Of a DNA stretch of 64,000 nt, positions 26,388-34,355 are shown one piece after another (position 1 is the stretch's first letter; each line of letters opens with the position of its first letter). Location of the stretch: assembly GCA_003134685.1 (NCBI GenBank), contig PLCA01000009.1, forward strand, positions 62,001 to 126,000. Direction: 5' to 3'. Below the pieces are notes generated by a model. That model saw only the letters and a list, made by a program, of their open reading frames with translations. It had not been told where the DNA came from and searched no databases. This stretch comes from Gemmatimonadota bacterium. GTDB lineage: Bacteria; Gemmatimonadota; Gemmatimonadetes; Gemmatimonadales; Gemmatimonadaceae. A program made the translations under genes and the position numbers.

Positions 26388-27686
26388 TTGGAGGCCGTGG
26401 CGGCCTCCGATACCCATCGCGCGATCGACGCAGTCTGGCGAATCGAATCCGCGAGACTGATTGCCGGTCTTACGCGAATCGTGCGCGATGTCGGTCTCGC
26501 TGAGGATCTCGCGCAGGACGCTCTCCTTGCCGCGCTGGAGCGGTGGCCGGAATCGGGCGTCCCTGACAACCCCGGCGCGTGGCTCATGGCTACAGCGAAA
26601 CATCGCGCGATCGACACGTTTCGACGTGCCGAGCGGATCGAGCGCAAACACGAGGAGCTCGGTCACGAGCTCGAGTCACAGCAGGAGCGGGCGGTGCCCG
26701 ATATGGACGAAGCGATCGACGACGACATCGGCGATGACGTTCTACGCCTAGTGTTCATGTCCTGTCACCCGGTGCTCCCTCGAGAAGCGCGGACCGCGCT
26801 GACGCTCCGCCTGCTCGGTGGTCTCACCACCGATGAGATAGCGCGCGCGTTTCTCGTCCCTGAGCCGACCATCGCGCAACGAATCGTCCGCGCCAAGCGG
26901 ACGCTCTCCGAGCGCAAGGTTCCATTTGAAGTCCCGCGCGGGGCCGAGCTCGCGGCCCGACTGTCGTCGGTGCTGGAAGTCATCTACCTCGTGTTCAACG
27001 AAGGCTACACGGCGACCGCCGGCGACGACCTGGTCCGACCCACGCTCTGCGAGGATGCGCTCCGTCTTGGCCGCATCGTCGCCGAGCTTGCCCCGGAGGA
27101 ACCGGAGGTCCACGGACTAGTGGCGCTAATGGAAATCCAGGCGTCGCGTCTGCGCGCGCGGACCGGCCCCTCGGGGAAGGCGATACTGCTGCTCGACCAG
27201 GATCGCGGGCGCTGGGATCAGATCCTGATTCGCCGGGGACTCTCGGCGCTCGAGCGCGCGGAGAAGCTGCGCGGGGCGAATGGCCCGTACGCACTGCAGG
27301 CGGCGATTGTCGCCTGTCATGCGAGAGCGCGTACAGCGGCGGAGACGGACTGGCGGCGGATCGCGTCGCTGTACGATGCGCTGGCGGCGGTTACACCATC
27401 ACCGGTGGTGGAGCTCAATCGCGCGGTCGCTGTCGCGATGGCTTTCGGACCGACGGAAGGGCTCAAGATCATCGACGCGCTGACGTCGGAGCCGTCGCTC
27501 AAGGGCTACCATTTGCTGCCGGCGGCGCGCGCAGATCTTCTCGAAAAACTGGGTCGGTTCGACGAGGCACGTACGGAATTCGAGCGCGCCGCGTCGCTCA
27601 CGCGAAACGCTCGCGAGCGCGAGCAGCTGCTCGAGCGCGCGCAAGCGCACAACGCGGGCAATCACACTCATCAGAAGGAAAAATAG
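26388..27686 (+). CDS. ECF42-type RNA polymerase sigma factor with C-terminal TPR-like extension
   Basis: 432 residues, start TTG at 26388 or GTG at 26397 (an in-frame stop directly precedes). Region 2 is VWRIESARLIAGLTRIVRDV and DLAQDALLAALERWP, with NPGAWLMATAKHRAIDTFRR for -10 recognition; region 4 is LTLRLLGGLTTDEIARAFLV and PEPTIAQRIVRAKRTL. After about residue 185 a helical extension of 240 residues follows (VIYLVFNEGYTATAGDDLVR and VELNRAVAVAMAFGPTEGLK), diagnostic of the ECF42 group. This group has no anti-sigma factor; the extension itself is thought to control activity. The neighbours (two DGPF proteins, VOC, DoxX) are the classical ECF42 context. Confidence 0.95.
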   Translation: MEAVAASDTHRAIDAVWRIESARLIAGLTRIVRDVGLAEDLAQDALLAALERWPESGVPDNPGAWLMATAKHRAIDTFRRAERIERKHEELGHELESQQERAVPDMDEAIDDDIGDDVLRLVFMSCHPVLPREARTALTLRLLGGLTTDEIARAFLVPEPTIAQRIVRAKRTLSERKVPFEVPRGAELAARLSSVLEVIYLVFNEGYTATAGDDLVRPTLCEDALRLGRIVAELAPEEPEVHGLVALMEIQASRLRARTGPSGKAILLLDQDRGRWDQILIRRGLSALERAEKLRGANGPYALQAAIVACHARARTAAETDWRRIASLYDALAAVTPSPVVELNRAVAVAMAFGPTEGLKIIDALTSEPSLKGYHLLPAARADLLEKLGRFDEARTEFERAASLTRNAREREQLLERAQAHNAGNHTHQKEK

Positions 27687-27687
27687 A

Positions 27688-28095
27688 ATGGAATACGTTG
27701 CACAAACCGTTGCGGTCTCGAAGGGGCAGCTCTGGACCGGACGCATTCTCAGCGGCCTCGGTGTGTTGTTCATGCTTTTCGACGCCACGATACACGTGAT
27801 GAAGCCGGCGCCCGTGGTCGCGAGCCTTGCGCAGCTCGCTTTTCCCTTGAGCGCCGCCGTCCCGCTCGGGATAATCGAGCTCGTCAGCATCGCCCTTTAC
27901 GTGATTCCGCGTACTTCGGTGTTTGGGGCGATCCTGCTCACCGGGTATCTTGGAGGGGCGACTGCAACCCAGGTGCGTGTAGGTGCTCCACTCTTCAGCA
28001 CCACTCTTTTCCCGATCTATATCGCGCTGTTCCTTTGGGGAGGGCTTCACTTTCGTGACGACCGGGTGCGCTCGCTCATACCGCTGCGACGCTGA
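27688..28095 (+). CDS. DoxX-like small membrane protein
   Basis: 135 residues with four hydrophobic segments (about 16-35, 50-68, 72-92 and 105-125), the DoxX-like family layout; GVLFMLFDATIHVMKPAPVV is characteristic. It starts one base after the sigma factor stop codon, so the two are translationally coupled. DoxX-like proteins are inner-membrane proteins tied to redox or organic-solvent stress in various bacteria, without a settled reaction. Its position makes it a likely member of the ECF42 regulon. Confidence 0.88.
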   Translation: MEYVAQTVAVSKGQLWTGRILSGLGVLFMLFDATIHVMKPAPVVASLAQLAFPLSAAVPLGIIELVSIALYVIPRTSVFGAILLTGYLGGATATQVRVGAPLFSTTLFPIYIALFLWGGLHFRDDRVRSLIPLRR

Positions 28096-28113
28096 TGATT
28101 CGGAGATGACTTG

Positions 28114-29079
28114 ATGAAAACGACCACGAACGCTCTTGTGCTCGGCTGTGCTGTCGATACGGCGGGGCCTGGCACGCTTCTACGATTCGTCGTGCTCGTC
28201 ATCGCCGCGGCGATGCTCGTCGTAGCGCCAATCGCGTCGGCGCAGCGGACCATCGGTCGCAGGGGCTCCGGGGGACGCTATGCTTTTGTGAATGGCCTCA
28301 AGATGTATTACGAGGTTCGCGGCCCCCAGCGCGGCAGGCCGATCGTGTTCCTTCACGGAGCATTCTCGAACATCGAGTCCGACTTCGGAAAAATCCTTCC
28401 GACGATTGCGAAGACCAGGCAGGTCATCGCGATGGAGCAGCAGGGCCACGGCCGCACCGCGGACATCGATCGTCCGCTCACGTATGAGCAGATGGCGGAC
28501 GATGTCGCTGAGCTGCTAAGGCAGCTCAGGATCACGAATGCGGACTTCGTCGGCTACAGCATGGGAGGCGGCATCGCGATGTACGTCGCCGTTCGCCATC
28601 CGGAGCTCGTGCACAAGCTGGTGTTTGCGGGGGGAGCGAGCTACGACCCGGACGGCTTCTATCCCGCGCTGCTCGAGGGAGAAAAGAAGTTGACTCCCGA
28701 TGCTTTTGTCGGAACGCCATGGCTCAGGACGTACCAGAGGATTGCTCCCAACAAGGGCGACTGGCCCAAGCTCGTCGAAAAAATAAAGTTTCTCGACCTG
28801 AACTGGCGCGGCTTGTCGGAGGACCAGGTTCGATCGATCAAGGCTCCGACGATGCTGATCGTCGGTGATGCCGATGTCGTGCGTCCCGAGCACGTCGTCA
28901 AGATGTTCCAGCTGCTCGGCGGCGGAGTGCCCGGCGATCTCGTCGGGCTCCCGCGTTCCCGGCTCGCGGTGCTGCCGGGCACGACACACGTCACGCTCAT
29001 CACCCGCACCGCCTGGCTGCTCTCGATGATCCCGGAGTTTCTCGACGCGCCAGTGCCCGTGCAAAAAAGTCCGAAGTGA
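28114..29079 (+). CDS. Exported alpha/beta hydrolase
   Basis: 321 residues from the ATG at 28114 (a TTG precedes it directly). The N-terminus has a hydrophobic segment (about 30-46, FVVLVIAAAMLVVAPIASA) with AxA cleavage site, so the protein is exported. The hydrolase core has PIVFLHGAFSN (oxyanion), DFVGYSMGGGIAMYVA (nucleophile Ser about residue 149), LIVGDADVVRPEH (acid) and PGTTHVTL (His). The fold matches small-molecule esterases and haloperoxidase-like enzymes; the substrate is unknown. It follows the DoxX-like gene by 18 bp and precedes the MATE gene by 10 bp, so it can be part of either unit. Confidence 0.9.
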   Translation: MKTTTNALVLGCAVDTAGPGTLLRFVVLVIAAAMLVVAPIASAQRTIGRRGSGGRYAFVNGLKMYYEVRGPQRGRPIVFLHGAFSNIESDFGKILPTIAKTRQVIAMEQQGHGRTADIDRPLTYEQMADDVAELLRQLRITNADFVGYSMGGGIAMYVAVRHPELVHKLVFAGGASYDPDGFYPALLEGEKKLTPDAFVGTPWLRTYQRIAPNKGDWPKLVEKIKFLDLNWRGLSEDQVRSIKAPTMLIVGDADVVRPEHVVKMFQLLGGGVPGDLVGLPRSRLAVLPGTTHVTLITRTAWLLSMIPEFLDAPVPVQKSPK

Positions 29080-29089
29080 GAGTCGCCTA

Positions 29090-30559
29090 GTGACGGACGC
29101 AGCCGCGACCGCGGCGACCGCCACACCCGACGCGAGGTCGCCGGCATCGGCGGCACGGCCGGAGCGCCCGAAATACGATCGCTCAATCGTCGAGGGACCG
29201 CTCCTTCCGGCGGTGTGGAAGCTGGCGTGGCCGACGATGCTCACCAACATCGTCGGCGGACTTCAGGGGATGGTCGATCAGGCGCTGGTCGGCAACATGA
29301 TCGGATACAAAGCCAACGCCGCGATCGGCGTGAGCATGCAGATGTGGCTCATCGTCATGATCTTCATCTCGTCGCTGTTCACGGGGATGAGCGTTCTGGT
29401 CGCGCGCTTCGCGGGTGCGGGCGATCATGAGAAGGTGGACCGCACGGTCTACCAGGCGTTCGTGACGGCGATCGGGCTCGCGGTTCTGGTGATGGCGCCG
29501 ATCGGATACTTCTCGGCTCCGTGGCTGCTCAATTTCGTGAATGCCGCGCCGGAGGTGCAACGCGAGGCGTTGCCATTCCTGCGCATCATGTTCGTATTCA
29601 GCGGCGGGATGCTCGTCTTCTTCATGCTCGGCGGCGCGCTTCGGTCCGCCGGCGACGCGCGGACGCCGATGATACTCGGCATCAGCCTGACGGTGTTGAA
29701 TCTCGTTCTGAACATCATCCTCATTCGCGGGCTCGGGCCCATCCCCGCGTTCGGGACCAAGGGCGCCGCGATGGGGACGTGCATCGCGTCGGGATCGCTC
29801 GCCATCTACTCGCTCGTCAAGCTGTGGAACGGCGGATGGGTCGTGTCGTTTCCGCGCGGGCGCGGCTACGGTCCGGACTGGGCGATCATACGCGAATTGT
29901 TCCGGTTCGGACTGCCGAGCGGATTCCAGGGAATCGTGGCGAACATCGGCGGCGTGTTCATGCTCTCCTTCATCGGGTCGTTGGCGCTGAGCGCGGCCTC
30001 CCAGGCGGCGTTCGCCGTCTCTTACACGCAGCTCTTTTCGTTGATCACATGGACGTCGGTCGGGCTCATGGGCGCGTCGGCGGCGATCGCCGGCCAGAAC
30101 CTCGGGGCGGGCAAGCCGGATCGCGCGGCGGCAGCGGTACATGTTGCCGCTCGCATTGGTCTCAGCAGTGCGGCGATCATCGGCGCGCTGTTCCTGTTCC
30201 TGCCGCGGCAGCTGCTGGCGATATTCGGAATGCACGATCCAGTAGTCGTGGGGATCGGTGTGCAGCTGCTGCACGTGCTCAGCCTTTCGGGTTTGTTCAT
30301 CGCCGTCGCGCTCACCTACTCCGGCGGACTGCAGGGGACTGGCGATACGAGGAGCCCGCTCTACATCTCGATCGTCTCGCAGGTCATGCTGCCGCTCGGC
30401 ATCTGCTACGTGATCCAGCGGACGGGAACGCTGCATCCGATTCACATCTGGCTGGCGATCCTGGCCGGCCATGCGACGCGGTGTACGTTGAGCGTGCTGC
30501 GATTCAATCAGGGGCGGTGGCGCAACATCGCGGTCAATATCGGTGCGGCCAAAGCGTAG
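29090..30559 (+). CDS. MATE-family multidrug/toxin efflux transporter
   Basis: 489 residues from a GTG start. Twelve membrane segments are evident, arranged as two homologous halves. Family features include the first helix region LAWPTMLTNIVGGLQGMVDQ followed by ALVGNMIGYKANAAIGVSMQ, and in the second half GSLALSAASQAAFAVSYTQL and GASAAIAGQNLGAGKPDRAA, which is the typical loop after helix 8. These proteins export cationic drugs or metabolites using Na+ or H+ gradients. The first 45 residues are an Ala/Thr-rich cytoplasmic extension. It starts 10 bp after the hydrolase gene and is convergent with the TPR gene, nine bases apart. Confidence 0.94.
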   Translation: MTDAAATAATATPDARSPASAARPERPKYDRSIVEGPLLPAVWKLAWPTMLTNIVGGLQGMVDQALVGNMIGYKANAAIGVSMQMWLIVMIFISSLFTGMSVLVARFAGAGDHEKVDRTVYQAFVTAIGLAVLVMAPIGYFSAPWLLNFVNAAPEVQREALPFLRIMFVFSGGMLVFFMLGGALRSAGDARTPMILGISLTVLNLVLNIILIRGLGPIPAFGTKGAAMGTCIASGSLAIYSLVKLWNGGWVVSFPRGRGYGPDWAIIRELFRFGLPSGFQGIVANIGGVFMLSFIGSLALSAASQAAFAVSYTQLFSLITWTSVGLMGASAAIAGQNLGAGKPDRAAAAVHVAARIGLSSAAIIGALFLFLPRQLLAIFGMHDPVVVGIGVQLLHVLSLSGLFIAVALTYSGGLQGTGDTRSPLYISIVSQVMLPLGICYVIQRTGTLHPIHIWLAILAGHATRCTLSVLRFNQGRWRNIAVNIGAAKA

Positions 30560-30568
30560 TCACATCTT

Positions 30569-31699
30569 CTACTGCGCGATCCTGCCGTGAATAAGCGCCA
30601 GCGCGCCCTCCTGTCCGTCGGGCGCGCACCGCGATCTCCGCAGTCCCCACAACTGCTCCGCAAGCGAAAGATTCTGCTCGACTGACTGCGCTTGCCCCGC
30701 CGCGGCTCCGGAAACGAGAAGCAGCGTAGCCGAGTCGAGAGCAACCGCAACCTGCGGCGCCTGCACGCCGAGACATTTGCGCACCGACGCCAGCGTCGTC
30801 TGCACGAGATTTCTGCTTCGCCTGACCTGCTCGGGAAGCGTGAGCCCGCTCTGTGTCGGGTCCAACGAGATCACGCTGTCGGTGAGTGCGATTCGCCCCT
30901 TGAGACTGCTGCTGTCCTCGGGCATCAGCTTCTGGGCCGCGAGCAGATCGGTGCGCGCGGTCGCGAAATCTCCAAGCGAGAGAGCCGCCTCCGCCAATCC
31001 AACGAAGGCGTCAGCATCCTTCGAGTCGCGATGCAGAATCTCGCGGAAGATCACCACCGCTCGCGCCGGCGATCCGGCCACCACGAACAGGTGGGCGATT
31101 CGCTTGCGCTGCGCCAGATCGTTCGTCGTGTCATCCTGGATCGGCAACAGCTCCGAAAGAAGCTCCTGCTTCGCGTTTGCCCGCGCGAGGAGGTCGATCA
31201 GCTCGAAGCGCGCGGCAGTGCGGCTTTTTTCGGCGCCCCTCGGCCACAGTCCGTAGATCGCGCGGTGATAGTAGGACTTTGCCTTGTCGAGCTTTCCCTC
31301 TTTGGCGAGGACGCGGGCCATCGCGAGATTCGTCGCTCCATCCGTCTCGTTCCGTTCCAGCAGCGGCAACAACATCTGGTCGGCCTCGGTCGGACGGCCG
31401 TCGGCGAGAATCGCCTGCGCCAGCGCAACACCGTACGCGGAGTTGTCGCCATCGAGCGTCGATGCGGTCCGCAGATGTTCTATTGCGGCCTCGACCTTTC
31501 CCAGCGCGATCAATTGCTGGCCCGTCGCGAACTCCCGTCCGGCGTATGCCTTGCGCTCGGCGACGTCCACCCTGGCCAGCGCGGTGTCGAACAGGAGCAA
31601 CCCCACGATCGCGGCCAGGATCACAGCGAATGTCGCGATGAACTCGGACACGGTGGCAGTCGGTGTCGGAGCGGCCGGCTGGACGAGAGGAGTTTTCAT
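30569..31699 (-). CDS. Membrane-anchored TPR protein
   Basis: 376 residues from the ATG at 31697-31699; the open frame extends further but lies inside the ClC gene. One N-terminal membrane anchor (EFIATFAVILAAIVGLLLFD) is followed by a periplasmic helical repeat region with tetratricopeptide patterns (AAIEHLRTASTLDGDNSAYG, NLAMARVLAKEGKLDKAKSY, AFVGLAEAALSLGDFATART). It has no catalytic motif, so it is likely a scaffold for protein contacts. The start codon overlaps the ClC stop as ATGA (31696-31699), implying translational coupling with that transporter. Confidence 0.85.
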   Translation of the reverse strand: MKTPLVQPAAPTPTATVSEFIATFAVILAAIVGLLLFDTALARVDVAERKAYAGREFATGQQLIALGKVEAAIEHLRTASTLDGDNSAYGVALAQAILADGRPTEADQMLLPLLERNETDGATNLAMARVLAKEGKLDKAKSYYHRAIYGLWPRGAEKSRTAARFELIDLLARANAKQELLSELLPIQDDTTNDLAQRKRIAHLFVVAGSPARAVVIFREILHRDSKDADAFVGLAEAALSLGDFATARTDLLAAQKLMPEDSSSLKGRIALTDSVISLDPTQSGLTLPEQVRRSRNLVQTTLASVRKCLGVQAPQVAVALDSATLLLVSGAAAGQAQSVEQNLSLAEQLWGLRRSRCAPDGQEGALALIHGRIAQ

Positions 31700-33477
31700 A
31701 AGTCGGGATGATCCCTGTAGTCGAGCTCGTCGGCGCTCTCGACGCCGAACTCCTTCAGAATGTCCGCGAACGTGACGATGCCAAGCATGATGCGAACGTT
31801 GGCGCGGCTCACTACGGGAAGAACCGTGTGCCCATTTTCTTTCATTCGCGCCAGAGCACGACTGAGCGGCTGATCGTTGTGCACGTGGGGGAGCTCCACG
31901 CTTTGGTCGGTGTCTGATCTGCGCGCGATCTGCATGAGCCGCTCGATTGTCATCTCCAACTTTCCCTGATCCAGTGCGTGCGCGATGTGACGCGTGCGGA
32001 TCATTCCAATGAGACCGAGCTCGTCCGCGACGGGCCACGACTCGAGAGCGCTGTCCTTCACGCGCTCGGCGGCGTCACTGATCTTCATCTCGGGAGTAAG
32101 AGACTGCGGCACCTCGCGCGCCGCGCTGCTGACGAGCGGCACCGCCCCGTGAGTGCGCGACGAGCTGCGCGGGAGATGCAGGCCATCCTGACGCGCTAGC
32201 GCCTCGTAGATCGGCTCTTTCTGGAGCTTCTGCGAGATGTAGAACGCGATGAGGTTCGAGATCATCAGTGGAACGATGATCGTGTAATCGCGGGTCACCT
32301 CGAAGATCATGATCACCGATGTGAGCGGCGTCCTGATGATTCCCGCGAACGCCGTTCCCATACCAACGAGCGCGTACGCTCCCGGCCCCGCCGTGGACGC
32401 GGGGAAGAGCAGGTGCGCCACCGATCCCACTGTTGCGCCGACCATCGAGCCGATGAACAGGCTAGGGCCGAATATTCCGCCGGCGTTGCCCGATGCGTAG
32501 GCGACGGACGTCGCGACGATCTTGAGCACCGCCAGCGTGATTGCGACTTTGAGAATCACGTCGCCGTTGAGGACTCTCTCGACCTGATCGTAGCCGACAC
32601 CCAGCACCTGCGGCACGAAGTAGCCGAGGATGCCGACAGTCAGTCCACCCGCGACCGGTTGAATCCAAAGCGATGCCCGTGGCATCTTCGCGAATTTCGC
32701 GCGCATCCAGAGCAGCATCTTCACGAACGCCACGGAGCTGAGTCCGCCGACGATTCCGAGCACGACGTACACGCCGAGCTCCTTGAGGCTGACGAGATGA
32801 TAGCCGGGCACGTGGAAGAGCGGATTGTCGCCGAGGACGAGGTGGAGCACCATCCACGAGGCGGCGGACGCCAGCACGATCGAGCCGAGCACGGGCGCGT
32901 GCAGATCGCCGACGATCTCCTCGAGGGAGAAAAGCACCGCCGCGATCGGAGTGTTGAACGCGGCGGCGAGCGCGGCCGCTCCGCCGACGGGAATCAGGGA
33001 TCTGATCTGCGCTCTGCTCAACCCGAGTCGTCGCGCGATCACGGACGCGAGCCCCGACCCCATGTAAACTGCCGGCCCTTCACGCCCGAGCGGGATTCCT
33101 GTGGCCAGAGAAATCGAGCAGCAAACGAACTTACCCACCACTGATCGCAGCGAGATGCGGCCGTCGTGAATGAAGAGCGCGGCCCGCGTCTGTGGAATGC
33201 CGCTGCCGCGCGCGAGCGGAAAATACTTGAAGAGAAGATATCCGGTGACGAGCGAGCCGATCGTGGGGACGACTATGCGCCGCAAGCCAGATCCGCCGGG
33301 CGGATACATGAGCGCCGTGAGTCGCCCGGTGAGAAGAATGAAGGCAACTACTACCAGCCCCACGAGAGCTCCAATCACCAGGCTGAGCAGGAGGGCGAGG
33401 CGATCCTCTTTGCGACGGAGGTCCTCGACCAGTCTGACCAGTCGTGCCGGCAGAGCTCGGATTTTTATGGCTGCCAT
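31696..33477 (-). CDS. ClC-family chloride channel/transporter with two CBS domains
   Basis: 593 residues. The chloride filter motifs are GSGIPQ (91-96), GREGPA (131-136, with the gating Glu 133) and GGIFGPSLF (about 330). A Glu pair in SLEEIVGD matches the position of the inner proton glutamate in transporters, which favours Cl-/H+ exchange over a pure channel. After about residue 430 come two CBS domains (region with AERVKDSALESWPVADELGL and ARMKENGHTVLPVVSRANVR) that may bind adenine nucleotides. Membrane-embedded dimer expected. A 34-bp perfect palindrome lies ten bases upstream of the ATG, and no Shine-Dalgarno sequence is visible there. It overlaps the TPR gene downstream by four bases. 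Confidence 0.95.
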   Translation of the reverse strand: MAAIKIRALPARLVRLVEDLRRKEDRLALLLSLVIGALVGLVVVAFILLTGRLTALMYPPGGSGLRRIVVPTIGSLVTGYLLFKYFPLARGSGIPQTRAALFIHDGRISLRSVVGKFVCCSISLATGIPLGREGPAVYMGSGLASVIARRLGLSRAQIRSLIPVGGAAALAAAFNTPIAAVLFSLEEIVGDLHAPVLGSIVLASAASWMVLHLVLGDNPLFHVPGYHLVSLKELGVYVVLGIVGGLSSVAFVKMLLWMRAKFAKMPRASLWIQPVAGGLTVGILGYFVPQVLGVGYDQVERVLNGDVILKVAITLAVLKIVATSVAYASGNAGGIFGPSLFIGSMVGATVGSVAHLLFPASTAGPGAYALVGMGTAFAGIIRTPLTSVIMIFEVTRDYTIIVPLMISNLIAFYISQKLQKEPIYEALARQDGLHLPRSSSRTHGAVPLVSSAAREVPQSLTPEMKISDAAERVKDSALESWPVADELGLIGMIRTRHIAHALDQGKLEMTIERLMQIARRSDTDQSVELPHVHNDQPLSRALARMKENGHTVLPVVSRANVRIMLGIVTFADILKEFGVESADELDYRDHPDL

Positions 33478-33486
33478 GTGCTGAAA

Positions 33487-33520
33487 CTAAACGCTTCGGC
33501 CCCGGGGCCGAAGCGTTTAG
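33487..33520. terminator. Perfect 34-bp palindrome, possible terminator or leader hairpin
   Basis: Two 17-bp arms with no spacer, CTAAACGCTTCGGCCCC and its exact complement, sit between a lipoprotein gene (ends 33555) and the ClC start (33477). On the minus strand the stem is followed by TTTCAG, a weak T-tract. It may end the upstream transcript or control ClC expression. Confidence 0.6.
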
Positions 33521-33554
33521 CTCATGCGGGATTTTTGTGCGCGGGTGAAGATAG

Positions 33555-34256
33555 CTACGGCTTCGTCACCGTCAGACCGCTGACCAGTCCCTCGGTGTTG
33601 TGCGAGAAGCGGATTCCGTAAATCCCATCGGTCGTCTTGAGCTTCCCCGGTCCCACGACGGCGGATTTGTCGTAGGTGCCGACGACGGTTCCATTGATCG
33701 CGCATGAAACCTTGTCACCCTTCACCGAGACGGCGATGTCCTGCGTCACGGGAGATCCAGCCGCTGCGGCTTTGTGAACCGCCGAATTCGCTTCGCCATG
33801 GCCACCATTCAACTGAAACGGCGCGGGGCCAAATCCGCGCGCGATGAAGCTGCCGTTCCCGTACGCCGCGCAGTAGAAATAACTCTGATTGGCCGTCCCC
33901 ATGTCGTTCCCGCCGATGAAGATTCCGTACGGGTGCGGATGATCGTTCAGGTTCATGTACTTGGGTTCCGTGAACGTCGCCTTCACGGTGTAGTCATGAC
34001 TCGCCACGTTCTTCGGATTCCAGTACGCGACCGCGGGTCCGGTGGTGACGTGCAGCGCGTCACCTTCCTGGGCGAGCTTCCCGTTCGCGAGGAGCTGCCC
34101 CCGTTTCGCCTCGCCGGGGTCTATCTGTCCGGACCAATCCTTGACGGAGATTCCGCCACCAGCGACCTGGCGTGAGGATTCATTCTGGGCCTTGCTGGTG
34201 CAGGCCAGCGTGACGAGAGCGGCAAGCGGCAAGAGGGAGGCATAAATGCGGCGCAT
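33555..34256 (-). CDS. Hypothetical lipoprotein with concanavalin-like fold (DUF1080-like)
   Basis: 233 residues. The signal peptide ends in the lipobox LACT (Cys about residue 19). The mature part is a beta-rich domain: DALHVTTGPAVAYW, DYTVKATFTEPKYM, HPYGIFIGGNDMG, YFYCAAYGNGSFIARGFG and a C-terminal GIYGIRFSHNTEGLVSGLTV. This strand order and the IFIGG/GIYGIR elements resemble the laminin-G/DUF1080 group of sugar-binding or glycosidase-like domains, but catalytic residues cannot be named. It is likely periplasmic or outer-membrane bound. It ends 78 bp before the ClC gene, with the palindrome in between, and has no clear partner. Confidence 0.7.
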   Translation of the reverse strand: MRRIYASLLPLAALVTLACTSKAQNESSRQVAGGGISVKDWSGQIDPGEAKRGQLLANGKLAQEGDALHVTTGPAVAYWNPKNVASHDYTVKATFTEPKYMNLNDHPHPYGIFIGGNDMGTANQSYFYCAAYGNGSFIARGFGPAPFQLNGGHGEANSAVHKAAAAGSPVTQDIAVSVKGDKVSCAINGTVVGTYDKSAVVGPGKLKTTDGIYGIRFSHNTEGLVSGLTVTKP

Positions 34257-34355
34257 GGAGACCTCTGTACGTTAGAGAAAGGCAAAAGAACGAGGGGGGA
34301 GCTGATTCCAGTGAGGCGCGTTTCCGTACCTCACTGGAGTCCAATGCGAAACTGT

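Noticed and set aside
29183-30472. 429-codon minus-strand frame antisense to the MATE gene
   Set aside because: Product is very rich in Arg, Asp and His with no domain; a shadow of a membrane-protein gene.
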